Part shown: one piece after another, positions 46,970 through 54,959 of the stretch
Layout of the letters: each line of letters starts with the position of its first letter
Numbering within the stretch: the first letter of the stretch is position 1
From: JAHJUB01 sp041653615 [NCBI: Candidatus Ratteibacteria bacterium]
GTDB taxonomy: Bacteria; Ratteibacteria; UBA8468; MWAK01
DNA length: 64,000 nucleotides
Assembly (NCBI GenBank): GCA_041653615.1
Contig: JBAZEZ010000009.1
Coordinates: 1 to 64,000, forward strand
Reading direction: 5' to 3'
Position numbers and translations under genes: made by a program
Notes under the pieces: generated by a model
What the model was told of the DNA's origin: nothing
The model's input: the letters and a program-made list of their open reading frames with translations, nothing else
Databases searched by the model: none

Positions 46970-47940
46970 TACCGGCTTGCCCCAAAGTAAATTCGCCAGA
47001 TTGCCGACTCCAAATCCGCAATCAATTCATTCATTCCGGAAAAGGACTCCTTAAAATCCGCGAACGCTTTCTTGGTTGCCAGGTATTCTTTCTCGGGTAG
47101 TTCCGGATAGCCTATTTCTTTTTGACTGGCTTGGTAATCAGCAAAATCTTTGTTAAAAACCGACGCAAGTTTATCTACTTCCTGCGCCGTTGAAGGCCTT
47201 GGAAATGGTATACGATAGGAACCGGGTTGACCGGAAAACACATCCAAAATGCAAAATGCCTTTATATCCTGTTGGATGTTGGAAAGGGCTTGGCGATATT
47301 CCGACGCATTAATAACCTTTGCCTTCTTCAAAACCAGAAGCCGGTCAATCTTCAATTCCAAGTCAGCGAGAAAATCCGGTTTCGCCATAATTACCGAATC
47401 TGTCGGAATAGCCATCCGCGTCAGCGCAAGATAAAACGTACCCCGGCCAATGTAATCAATTCTGGCATTACAAATTTTTTTCAGAAGGCCGGTTTCCGCC
47501 GCGGCTATCTTTTCTCCGGTAATTTTGTTTAAACCGGAGAATACTTCATCCGATTCTTTTCGCAGGCTACTACATTCGTCCGGGGAAATTGAACCGCTGT
47601 ACACTCCGTATTTATCCGGCTCCGGTTTTTTCGTTTCTATTTGGTCTAACTTCTTCCAAAACGCTTTGAGATTTCTCCATTCCGGGGTACTGTTCAAGGC
47701 GGCTATTCTCTGCGCTGAAACGAGGCGCGTATCTTTTGATTGTCCGGAAACCGTTGGTTTATCCTCCTGAGCGTAACTTATTCTGCCAAAAGAAAGAAAA
47801 ACGAGGAAGAGGAAAAAAGTACTCAGGAAGAGGTTTCGGCGATTAATCCGGTTCAGTTTCGCCGGACGAATGCCCAGAAAAAAGACGAGATAGGCGACCA
47901 GCACCGCAAATACAACTACAACTGCTTGAATGGGTTTCAT
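46969..47940 (-). CDS. Membrane-anchored protein of unknown function, coupled to the radical SAM gene
   Basis: 323 residues. Two hydrophobic N-terminal segments (about 4-23 and 36-56, the second ending SYAQED as in a signal or anchor) precede a long helical soluble domain of about 265 residues. I do not recognise it. AAGGAG precedes the ATG by 5 bases. It overlaps the radical SAM gene by 1 base; a role as partner or substrate is an inference from that coupling. Confidence 0.6.
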   Translation of the reverse strand: MKPIQAVVVVFAVLVAYLVFFLGIRPAKLNRINRRNLFLSTFFLFLVFLSFGRISYAQEDKPTVSGQSKDTRLVSAQRIAALNSTPEWRNLKAFWKKLDQIETKKPEPDKYGVYSGSISPDECSSLRKESDEVFSGLNKITGEKIAAAETGLLKKICNARIDYIGRGTFYLALTRMAIPTDSVIMAKPDFLADLELKIDRLLVLKKAKVINASEYRQALSNIQQDIKAFCILDVFSGQPGSYRIPFPRPSTAQEVDKLASVFNKDFADYQASQKEIGYPELPEKEYLATKKAFADFKESFSGMNELIADLESAIWRIYFGASR

Positions 47941-47955
47941 AAACTCTCCTTTGCC

Positions 47956-48024
47956 CGCCGTAACATGGACGCCAAGTGACGACGAAACCGTCTGGTAACG
48001 AGACGCCCGCTTTGCGAAGGCGGA
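47956..48024. repeat. Repeat family H, copy 1
   Basis: GCCGTAACATGGACGCCAAG...AACGAGACGCCCGCTTTGCG then AAGGCGGAC. It matches 54885-54944 in plan and partly in sequence. A 71-codon open frame through it (47937-48152) is probably not a gene. Confidence 0.6.
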
Positions 48025-48145
48025 CTTTTTGGGGATTTGCGCTTTTTAAATTTAGACACCGAAATCACCAAAAAGTTCCTTGACGCGCTATTTTTCATAA
48101 TTTTACCCCTATCTGTTACCAAATGTCTATTGGTTTTAGATATAC

Positions 48146-48174
48146 TTGACATAATGTAATGTATATGTTACAAT
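48146..48174 (+). promoter_or_regulatory. Promoter with TGTAA operator half-sites
   Basis: TTGACA (48146-48151), a 17-base spacer and TACAAT (48169-48174). An imperfect palindrome TGTAATGTATATGTTACA covers 48155-48172, between and over the boxes, and another TGTAA follows at 48181. Likely bound by the HTH protein encoded two genes on (autoregulation). Confidence 0.65.
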
Positions 48175-48206
48175 ATGTACTGTAAACAATACCAAAGGAG
48201 GAAAAG

Positions 48207-48827
48207 ATGACGCGGTTGCAGAAAGACGCGGTGAAAGAACTTGCGGTTTTGTTGTTGGCTGTTATTGCGGTCGGCACAGCATACGTACTGACTCATGATT
48301 TGATACACAGTTTATGCTGGCTGGGATTAATAGGGTTCCTGGGAATTCTGGCACTGTTTCCTACGGTCGGGCCTGAACCGGAAATGAAACCCGAGGATGA
48401 TTTTTCATTGCGCCGGGGACATAAAACATTAAGCATCGTAATATTTACAGCCGTATGGGCGGTGCTGCAGGGGGTATATTTTACCGCATATCCCAAAAAT
48501 GGAATTGCCTGGACACCCACACTGGCATTCGCCGCTTTCGCACTCCTGATAGCCTGGAGGAACCGGAAGGTCATCCGGTTGAGATACCGTATGCCGAAAT
48601 ATGACGAGCGGGAAATGCTTGTCCAAAAGAACGCGGCGCGCGTATCACTTGGTATTTTCTGGGTCGCGTTCGCTCTGTGGGGCGTCGTGGCGGGAATACT
48701 TTCCGATTCTCGCACCTGGCATCTGCCTGGGGCCACTTACGCATTCCAAGTAGCAATTGGCTTGTGGCTGGTAAAAACGGTCTACGCGATTGCAGTAATA
48801 TTGCAAGAAAGGAGAGCGGGCGAATGA
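48207..48827 (+). CDS. Multi-pass membrane protein paired with an XRE regulator
   Basis: 206 residues with about six transmembrane helices in three pairs (about 12-50, 75-112, 145-198). A conserved-looking loop [20 protein letters not shown] precedes the last pair and resembles the DUF2178/DUF3796 type of small membrane proteins. Those are often encoded directly before a YozG-like HTH gene, as here (ATGA overlap). The function is unknown. GGAGG precedes the ATG. Confidence 0.7.
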   Translation: MTRLQKDAVKELAVLLLAVIAVGTAYVLTHDLIHSLCWLGLIGFLGILALFPTVGPEPEMKPEDDFSLRRGHKTLSIVIFTAVWAVLQGVYFTAYPKNGIAWTPTLAFAAFALLIAWRNRKVIRLRYRMPKYDEREMLVQKNAARVSLGIFWVAFALWGVVAGILSDSRTWHLPGATYAFQVAIGLWLVKTVYAIAVILQERRAGE

Positions 48828-49033
48828 AAAACCGCATTGAGAATAAAATCAGGCGGCTTAGATTCGAACACGGGGAGATGACGCAGGAAGAACTGGCCGG
48901 CAAGACCGGCGTCACGCGCCAGACAATCATCGCCCTGGAAGCCCAAAAATATTATCCGTCTCTGGAACTCGCCTTCCGGATTGCGCATGTTTTCGGCGTC
49001 CGGCTGGAAGATGTCTTTCAATACGAAGAATAA
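48824..49033 (+). CDS. Small XRE-family HTH regulator (YozG-like)
   Basis: 69 residues, a lone [23 protein letters not shown], then [20 protein letters not shown] and VRLEDVF, as in YozG/Cro-type regulators paired with membrane proteins. ATG 48824 overlaps the previous stop; the frame open from 48677 is antisense-like noise. It probably represses its own operon through the TGTAA sites at 48155-48185. Confidence 0.85.
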   Translation: MKNRIENKIRRLRFEHGEMTQEELAGKTGVTRQTIIALEAQKYYPSLELAFRIAHVFGVRLEDVFQYEE

Positions 49034-49055
49034 CGGTATTCAATTGGGGGTGTCT

Positions 49056-49601
49056 ATGAAAAAGTTACTGCTTCTTATCGGCACGTTGGCGCTGTCGTAT
49101 CCACTGTTTGCGGCGCCGGTTAATAAAGCTATGACAGTTCCGAAAACTACGATTGCGCGGGTGGGAACATATGACTCACGCGCCGTAGCGGCGGCATACG
49201 TCGGCACAACGGCTTTCAACAAAGACATGAAAGAACTGACGACGAAGTATGAAAAGGCGAAAAACGAAGGAAACAAAAAGCGAATGGCGGAATTGGAGGC
49301 GCAGGGAAAAGCGCAACAGGTGCTGCTGCACAAACAGGGCTTCAGTACGGCTCCGGTGGATAACATCCTTGAACACATCAAGGGCAAGTTACCTGAAATC
49401 GCCAGAAAGTCCGGCGTTGAAGTAATCGTGTCAAAATGGGATAAAAAGACGCTTGCCAAATACAAATCGGCGGAGTTCGTGGACGTTACCATGGCGCTGG
49501 TGGATGCTCTACAACCAAACGACCGCCAGCGTAAATCTGCCATCGAGATTCAGAAGCATAAGCCAATTTCGTTAAGGCAGGCGGGAAATATAAATGATTG
49601 A
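49056..49601 (+). CDS. Exported Skp/OmpH-like protein
   Basis: 181 residues with a clear signal peptide (MKKLLLLIGTLALSYPLFAA). The mature part has VGTYDSRAVAAAYV followed by a Lys/Glu-rich coiled coil (about 60-95) and VEVIVSKWD, the layout of Skp/OmpH periplasmic chaperones, though shorter and divergent. GGGGG precedes ATG 49056. It follows the XRE gene by 22 bases and may share its regulation. Confidence 0.6.
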   Translation: MKKLLLLIGTLALSYPLFAAPVNKAMTVPKTTIARVGTYDSRAVAAAYVGTTAFNKDMKELTTKYEKAKNEGNKKRMAELEAQGKAQQVLLHKQGFSTAPVDNILEHIKGKLPEIARKSGVEVIVSKWDKKTLAKYKSAEFVDVTMALVDALQPNDRQRKSAIEIQKHKPISLRQAGNIND

Positions 49602-49669
49602 GTTGGATAAATTTTTAAGCGCTTAGAAAAAGGCTGAACGGAAAAGTTATTTGTATTTTTTCAAACGAG

Positions 49670-49835
49670 GGTGTTTGGTTAAGTAAAATTTCACGTAGTG
49701 TCAGGAACAAAACAAGCAGAACGGAGAGGTGAGTATCCGGGGCTCACCCGAACCACGGGTGAGAACACGGAGAGGCTCGCCTCGGAGTTACGTAGTTTTG
49801 TCTGACACGCAGGGTGTTTTACAAACCAAACATCC
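49670..49835 (-). repeat. Long covarying hairpin element, copy 1
   Basis: About 166 nt, folding end to end. Outer arm 49670-49680 pairs with 49824-49835 (11 bp, one bulge); GTAAAA/TTTTAC (49683-49688 with 49817-49822); GTGTCAG/CTGACAC (49698-49704 with 49802-49808); ACAAAAC/GTTTTGT (49707-49713 with 49795-49801); GAGGTGAG/CTCGCCTC (49726-49733 with 49776-49783); CTCACCC/GGGTGAG (49743-49749 with 49757-49763). It begins 3 bases after the MFS stop codon. See copy 2. Confidence 0.75.
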
Positions 49836-49838
49836 GAG

Positions 49839-51032
49839 TTATTCAGTGGCACGGAGGGGAATTTTGATTTTCAGGACGGAGAAAAAGTTGACGACCGCAA
49901 TAAGCGCGCCGAGCACAAAAACATACTGATAGCCAAGTTTAAACCAGATTATCCCGCTCAACAAAGCAACGGAAATGGAAAAAAAGTGGTCAATCGTCAC
50001 ACCCATATTCAGGGTCGGCGCAACGTGTTCCGGGTCCACCGCGATTTTTTTCAAATAAGTTGCCCGCGCCATGCTGACCGAGATGAGCATACCGTCCAGA
50101 ATAAAACACGCAGCCGCCACCAAAAAAGCGGCGTTACCGGGAAAAAGTATTTTAGAAAACCCGTAGCCCAGGCAGACAAAAACCAGAACTATCGCTTCCG
50201 CCGCCAGAACCATCTTTTCACCCAGCCGGTCTATCGCACGCCCTAAAATAGGTTGAAAAACGATACCGATAACCCCGGTGATGGTCAGGAGCGTTGCCAG
50301 CATCCGGGTCGGCGCTTTAAAAATGGTGACCAGGACCCAAGGAGCAAAGGTAAGAAATATCTGTTTCCTGGTTCCGTACAGGATATTCAACCAATAAAAA
50401 AGCCGGTATTCCTTATGCAGTTTAAGCCGGAGTTTGGGATGCTGCGGCTTGTCCGGTTTCATAAAAAAGAGCAAGCCGGCCGCGCCGAAAGAAACACAGG
50501 CCGCGATTAAAAAAGCGCTGGCGAATTTAAAATGAAAATAACTGAATCCCAGAAAAACCGTAAAACTGCCCAAGATTGCGGCAAAATTACCGACACCGCT
50601 GAACTGACCCAGCCGTTTACCGACCGCTCCTTCCCTCGCCAATTCCATCCCGATACTAAAGTTCAAAGGAAGAAAGATATGCTGTCCCAGGCTGAAAATA
50701 AAAAGCCAGGCAAGCATAAAGGAGAGCTGCGGGGAAAAAGAACCGATAAGGATAAGACCTAAACCCTGAAGCAGGAGGGCCAGGACCGCCAGGCGCCGGC
50801 CGCACATAAAAAAGAGGAAGGCGGAAACAAATATCACCAGAAAACCGGGCAGTTCCCGCGGCAACTCCAGAATCGACCTCTGCAAGCTGCTGATTCCAAA
50901 AGTGTCGTTCAGGAAATTGTTGAAGACGGAATTGAAAACCGCCTGGCTGAAACCGATAAGCGCAATCGCCCCCAGAAAAAGACGCACGTCCGGCGATATA
51001 TTCAAAAAACGTTGTTTGAATTTTTTAATCAT
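49839..51032 (-). CDS. Major facilitator superfamily transporter
   Basis: 397 residues with about 12 membrane helices in two halves. MCGRRLAVLALLLQGLGLIL and ILGRAIDRLGEKMVL are the MFS loop 2-3 and 8-9 motifs (G-x3-D-R-x-G). The substrate is unknown; its closeness to galT allows a sugar, but drug or other transport is equally possible. ATG 51032 is preferred; the frame extends to a TTG at 51080. It is flanked by copies of the covarying hairpin element. Confidence 0.85.
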   Translation of the reverse strand: MIKKFKQRFLNISPDVRLFLGAIALIGFSQAVFNSVFNNFLNDTFGISSLQRSILELPRELPGFLVIFVSAFLFFMCGRRLAVLALLLQGLGLILIGSFSPQLSFMLAWLFIFSLGQHIFLPLNFSIGMELAREGAVGKRLGQFSGVGNFAAILGSFTVFLGFSYFHFKFASAFLIAACVSFGAAGLLFFMKPDKPQHPKLRLKLHKEYRLFYWLNILYGTRKQIFLTFAPWVLVTIFKAPTRMLATLLTITGVIGIVFQPILGRAIDRLGEKMVLAAEAIVLVFVCLGYGFSKILFPGNAAFLVAAACFILDGMLISVSMARATYLKKIAVDPEHVAPTLNMGVTIDHFFSISVALLSGIIWFKLGYQYVFVLGALIAVVNFFSVLKIKIPLRATE

Positions 51033-51077
51033 TGAAATCAGCGATCCTAAAATAGTCGCGCTACATTTTTTGACTTG

Positions 51078-51117
51078 CAACGAGGGTGTCCGGTGAACGG
51101 CATTTCGCAGAGTTGTT
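51078..51117 (-). repeat. Solo arm of the hairpin element
   Basis: CAACGAGGGTGTCCGGTGAA and CGGCATTTCGCAGAG align with the outer arms of copy 1 (49662-49700) and copy 2 (51131-51166). No complementary arm is present, so it is a fragment. It directly precedes the MFS gene. Confidence 0.45.
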
Positions 51118-51135
51118 TGTTTTTACCCCAAATGA

Positions 51136-51303
51136 GGATTGTTTCTTTTGCAACACTTCGCGGAGTGACAGTTACAAAACAAGCAATACGGAGGCTTGAG
51201 TAGCCGGGGCTCGCCTTGTAATATAGGCAAGAACACGGAGAGGCTCAAGCCGGAGTTGCGTAGTTTTGTCTGACACGTAACGTGTGGAGCAAAAGAAAAA
51301 TCC
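51136..51303 (-). repeat. Long covarying hairpin element, copy 2
   Basis: 168 nt between galT and the MFS gene, starting 3 bases after the galT stop. Outer arm 51136-51151 pairs with 51289-51303 (15 bp, one bulge). ACAC/GTGT, GTGACAG/CTGACAC (one mismatch) and ACAAAAC/GTTTTGT follow inward. Helix GGCTTGAG/CTCAAGCC (51193-51200 with 51244-51251) replaces GAGGTGAG/CTCGCCTC of copy 1 with compensating changes. The terminal stem is CTCGCCT/AGGCAAG. The internal loop CCGGGG opposite AACACGGAGAGG is identical in both copies. Confidence 0.75.
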
Positions 51304-51306
51304 GAG

Positions 51307-52326
51307 TTACTCAATGGAGCGCAAATACTCCGCCGCGTCCTCCGGCGGCGTGGGATTAATGTAGAAACCGGTTCCCCACTCAAAACCGGCGATTCCGGTA
51401 ACCCGGGGAATAATCTCCAGGTGCCAGTGATAATCTTTGTCTATCGTCTGCCAGTATCCGGACCGGGGTACCCGGTTCGGCGCAGTGTGGATAAGATAGT
51501 TGTAGGGCGGTTTATCCAGCGCCTGGTTAATCCGGTAAAGTGTCTTTTTTAGAGTTGCGGCCAGGTCCTTTCGTTCCGCCTCGGTCATCTGGTCGAAATC
51601 CGGATGGTGCCTTTTGGGCACAATCCAGGTTTCAAAAGGAAAACAAGCGGCGAACGGAGAGAGAACCATGAAATCGCGACTTTCCTGAATAAGCCGCTTT
51701 CCGGAATCAAGCTCCTGCTCAATAATATCACAAAAAACGCAGCGCTCTTTCAATTGATAATGCTGCGCCGCTCCGAGTAATTCCTCCCGGACCCTTTTGG
51801 GAGTTATCGGTGTGGCAATAATCTGAGAATGACTGTGCTCCAGCGAGGCGCCGGCGCCTTCCCCGCAGTTCTTAAAAATAAGAACGTAACGAAAACGAGG
51901 GTCCTTCTTCAAATCGAGGGAACGCATCTGATAAGATAGAATCACTTCCGCAATCTCGCTTTCCGAAAGTTCCGCAATGTCGGTAATATGCCGGGTGGTC
52001 TCCACGATTACTTCGTGCGCGCCAACGCCGTTCATCTGGTCAAACATTCCGATGCCTTTGCGGCTCAAGTCGCCTTCAATGGCCAGGGCCGGATACTTGT
52101 TCGGAATCACCCTCAACCACCAGCCGGGCTCATTTTCCTTGGTACCGGCCTTACGGAAAGAAATAATTTCCGGCGGTGTTTTGGATTCATTTCCCTCGCA
52201 AAAAGGACAAAACCCTCCCTTTGCCTCGCTTCTTTTGTCAAAAACAAAATCCTGGGGGCGGCGGGCCCGCTCGGTGGAAATTATCACCCAGCGGTTAAAA
52301 ATCGGGTCTTTTCGTAATTGAGGCAT
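51307..52326 (-). CDS. galT: Galactose-1-phosphate uridylyltransferase
   Basis: 339 residues, a HIT-superfamily enzyme of the Leloir pathway. MPQLRKDPIFNRWVIIST opens the family; CPFC is a zinc pair; the catalytic motif is EHSHSQ (His-x-His-x-Gln) and CVFC a further Cys pair. ATG 52326 has AAGGAG upstream; the frame open to 52398 is repeat E. galK and galE are not in the window. The stop is followed after 3 bases by the covarying hairpin. Confidence 0.93.
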   Translation of the reverse strand: MPQLRKDPIFNRWVIISTERARRPQDFVFDKRSEAKGGFCPFCEGNESKTPPEIISFRKAGTKENEPGWWLRVIPNKYPALAIEGDLSRKGIGMFDQMNGVGAHEVIVETTRHITDIAELSESEIAEVILSYQMRSLDLKKDPRFRYVLIFKNCGEGAGASLEHSHSQIIATPITPKRVREELLGAAQHYQLKERCVFCDIIEQELDSGKRLIQESRDFMVLSPFAACFPFETWIVPKRHHPDFDQMTEAERKDLAATLKKTLYRINQALDKPPYNYLIHTAPNRVPRSGYWQTIDKDYHWHLEIIPRVTGIAGFEWGTGFYINPTPPEDAAEYLRSIE

Positions 52327-52345
52327 AATAGTCTCCTTCGGAAAC

Positions 52346-52396
52346 GGGAGGGGACGTAGCCCCTCCCCTACATTAACAACGCCGAGCAAGCTCGGC
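52346..52396. repeat. Repeat family E copy 4 plus GCCGAG hairpin
   Basis: GGGAGGGGACGTAGCCCCTC then CCCTACA, and GCCGAGCAAGCTCGGC (52381-52396). It fills the gap between gatA and galT. Confidence 0.7.
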
Positions 52397-52411
52397 AACT
52401 ACAAATTGCCT

Positions 52412-53839
52412 TCATGACAAACCTAACGCTTGCTCCAGGTGATGAGCAAAACACAAAACCCGTTCTTCGGCAAAGGCCGGACCCAGTATCTGCAAACCGA
52501 CCGGCAGGTTATCGCGTACACATCCCACCGGCAGGCTTAAACCCGGAATCCCGGCCAAATTGGCGGAAACGGTAAAGATATCCGACAGATACATCTGCAA
52601 AGGGTCGATAACTTTCTCGCCGATTTTAAAAGGCGGCGTCGGCGAAGTAGGCGTTAATATCAAATCCACTTCTTGAAAAGCCTGTTCAAAATCCCGTCGA
52701 ATAAGCGTGCGTACCTTCTGGGCTTTGCGGTAGTAAGCCTCGTAATAACCGGAGGAAAGAACAAACGTTCCCAGAATTATGCGGCGCTTGGTCTCCCGGC
52801 CAAAACCTTCGTTACGGCTCTCTTCATATAACTGGCGCATCGTCCGGGCCCCTACCTTACGCTTTCCATAGCGGACGCCGTCAAAACGGGCCAAGTTGGC
52901 GCTTGCTTCCGCGGTCGCCAGAACATAATACGCGGCAATCGCATAGGTGGTGTGCGGCAGGGAAATCTCCCTGATTTCCGCACCTAATTTTTTAGCTGTT
53001 TTGATGGCTTCGTCAATTTTTTGGGCTACACCACTCTCCAGGCCTTTCCCAAAATATTCCCTGGGCAGACCAACCTTCAATCCGGAGACCGGTTCCGAAA
53101 GAAGCGCCGGATAATCCGGCACGGCAACTTCAGCGCAGGTAGAATCAGCCGGGTCAAAACCGGCAATTTCTTTCAGAATAATGGCGGCGTCTTCTACGGT
53201 TCCGGCAAACGGGCCAATCTGGTCCAGGGAAGAGGCAAAAGCAACCAATCCGTAACGAGACACCCGACCATAAGTAGGTTTCAGGCCGACCACGCCGCAA
53301 AAAGAAGCCGGCTGACGAATGGAACCGCCGGTATCCGAACCAAGGCTGGCGCAGGCAAAATCGGCCGCTACCGCGGCCGCGGACCCCCCGCTGCTCCCGC
53401 CCGGAACGCAATCCGGATTTGCCGGATTGCGGGTTATCCCAAAAGCGGAATTTTCGGTGGAAGAACCAAAGGCGAATTCATCCAAATTGGTCTTGCCCAA
53501 AAAAATCGCGTCATTTTTTCTTAATTTTTTAATAACAGTGGCGTCGTACGGAGAGACAAAACTTTCCAGAATGCGGGAGGCACAGGTGGTTTTTGTTCCT
53601 TCCTGGCAAATGTTATCCTTGATGGCCAACGGAATTCCGGCCAGAACAGAAAGGTCTTCACCTTCGGAAATCCGCCGGTCGACGCTCTTCGCCTGCCGGA
53701 GCGCCTCTGACTCATTCAGGGAGAGAAAAGCGTGAATCAAACCGTCTTTCTCTTTTATCCTGCCGTAAAAATCGGTTACGGATTCAACCGCCGAAACCTT
53801 TTTTTTCCGGTAAAGTTCGGCCAGTTTTTTGATGGTCAT
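52412..53839 (-). CDS. gatA: Aspartyl/glutamyl-tRNA amidotransferase subunit A
   Basis: 475 residues. The amidase subunit supplies ammonia to convert Glu-tRNA(Gln) to Gln-tRNA(Gln). The Lys of IAIKDNIC and Ser residues of GGSSGGSAAAVAAD and GSDTGGSIRQPA form the Ser-cisSer-Lys triad. ATG 53839 opens MTIKKLAELY; its first 56 bases overlap the trmD end. gatB and gatC are not adjacent. Confidence 0.95.
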   Translation of the reverse strand: MTIKKLAELYRKKKVSAVESVTDFYGRIKEKDGLIHAFLSLNESEALRQAKSVDRRISEGEDLSVLAGIPLAIKDNICQEGTKTTCASRILESFVSPYDATVIKKLRKNDAIFLGKTNLDEFAFGSSTENSAFGITRNPANPDCVPGGSSGGSAAAVAADFACASLGSDTGGSIRQPASFCGVVGLKPTYGRVSRYGLVAFASSLDQIGPFAGTVEDAAIILKEIAGFDPADSTCAEVAVPDYPALLSEPVSGLKVGLPREYFGKGLESGVAQKIDEAIKTAKKLGAEIREISLPHTTYAIAAYYVLATAEASANLARFDGVRYGKRKVGARTMRQLYEESRNEGFGRETKRRIILGTFVLSSGYYEAYYRKAQKVRTLIRRDFEQAFQEVDLILTPTSPTPPFKIGEKVIDPLQMYLSDIFTVSANLAGIPGLSLPVGCVRDNLPVGLQILGPAFAEERVLCFAHHLEQALGLS

Positions 53840-54506
53840 ATTTCTTCCATAAATCAGGACGTAATTTCTTCGTTCTTTCTTCAGCCGTCTTCTGCCTCCA
53901 AGCAGCAATTTTTTTATGGTCTCCGGAAAGCAGAACTTCCGGTACCCCAACTCCCCGCCACCGGGCCGGCCTGGTATAATGCGGCCAATCCAAAAGATTA
54001 CCGCTGAACGAGTCCTGCTCGGCCGCGCCTTCCGGCAGAACTCCCGGTAAAAGACGCGTCACCGCGTCAATCACCACCAGGGCTGCCGTTTCTCCGGCGG
54101 AAAGAACGTAATCACCAATTGAAAGTTGCCGATCACACAACTCTACAACTCGCTCATCCATTCCTTCGTAATGACCGCAAATCAGAATAAGCCCTTTCTT
54201 TCGGGAAAATTTTCTCGCTAAAGGCTGGTCTAAAACCCTCCCGGCCGGTGAAAGCATAATTATTTCTGCTTTCGGATTATCTTTTCGTATTTTTCCAAGC
54301 GCTTTCGCAACCGGACCGACCATCATCACCATTCCCACGCCGCCGCCGAATGATTTATCATCAACTTTCCGGTGACGGTCAGTCGTAAAATCGCGCAGGT
54401 TATGAACCCGAAGGTCCAGAAATCCCGCTTCCCGGGCCCGACCGATAATGCTTAAATCAAGAGGTAAAAACGCCTCCGGGAATATGGTAATAACGTCTAT
54501 GCGCAT
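53784..54506 (-). CDS. trmD: tRNA (guanine(37)-N(1))-methyltransferase
   Basis: 240 residues. MRIDVITIFPEAF, SFGGGVGMVM, ICGHYEGMDERV, and SIGDYVLSAGE (the SPOUT knot) are intact. It methylates G37 of tRNAs reading CNN. The C-terminus overlaps gatA by 56 bases in another frame, more than usual. rpsP precedes it but rimM, normally between them, is missing; a family C repeat is there instead. Confidence 0.95.
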   Translation of the reverse strand: MRIDVITIFPEAFLPLDLSIIGRAREAGFLDLRVHNLRDFTTDRHRKVDDKSFGGGVGMVMMVGPVAKALGKIRKDNPKAEIIMLSPAGRVLDQPLARKFSRKKGLILICGHYEGMDERVVELCDRQLSIGDYVLSAGETAALVVIDAVTRLLPGVLPEGAAEQDSFSGNLLDWPHYTRPARWRGVGVPEVLLSGDHKKIAAWRQKTAEERTKKLRPDLWKKYDHQKTGRTLPEKKGFGG

Positions 54507-54518
54507 GTAACTTAAGCT

Positions 54519-54595
54519 GTCATTCCTGCAGATTTTTAGCAGGAATCTACGCTTTTAAAAATACTGGATTCCCGCTTGATACACGCGGGAATGAC
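54519..54595. repeat. Repeat family C, copy 5
   Basis: GTCATTCCTGC...GCAGGAATC then GGATTCCCGC...GCGGGAATGAC, between rpsP and trmD. Confidence 0.82.
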
Positions 54596-54614
54596 ATAAG
54601 GAATTAATACATTT

Positions 54615-54857
54615 TTACAGTATGCCCTTTTGCTTAAAAAGGCTTCGGACCGTATCCGACGGTTGGGCGCCGACTCCTAACCAATATTTTGCCCGCTCCG
54701 CGTTCACTTCCAGAACTTTCGGCTGCAACCGGTTATTGTAATTTCCCAACAACTCCAGATAGTCGCCTCTGCCATCTTTACGGCTGTCAACCACCACGAT
54801 ACGATAACTGGGCTGATTTCTCTTGCCGACTCTCCTTAATCTGATTTTTGCTGCCAT
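54615..54857 (-). CDS. rpsP: 30S ribosomal protein S16
   Basis: 80 residues. IRLRRVGKRNQPSYRIVVVD and LGNYN are the S16 hallmarks. AAAGGAG precedes the ATG. In most genomes it is followed by rimM-trmD; here trmD only. Confidence 0.97.
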   Translation of the reverse strand: MAAKIRLRRVGKRNQPSYRIVVVDSRKDGRGDYLELLGNYNNRLQPKVLEVNAERAKYWLGVGAQPSDTVRSLFKQKGIL

Positions 54858-54884
54858 ATTTTTTCTCCTTTACCTGCCATAGCA

Positions 54885-54944
54885 TGGACGCCTTGTAGCG
54901 CCTAAGGCGCCTGTTCACGAGGCGTCCGCCCTGCGAAAGCAGGC
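54885..54944. repeat. Repeat family H, copy 2
   Basis: GCCATAGCATGGACGCCTTG...TTCACGAGGCGTCCGCC then CTGCGAAAGCAGGC. GGACGCC pairs with GGCGTCC. It lies between murA and rpsP. Confidence 0.65.
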
Positions 54945-54959
54945 CCGCCGCCTCCTATC

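Noticed and set aside
47937-48152. 71-codon open frame upstream of the membrane/radical SAM pair, considered as a peptide precursor
   Set aside because: Most of it is repeat H and basic low-complexity residues, with no leader/core pattern.
49670-51303. Integron attC sites and a gene cassette array
   Set aside because: The elements sit after stop codons and fold on themselves, but lack the RYYYAAC/GTTRRRY core sites and there is no integrase.
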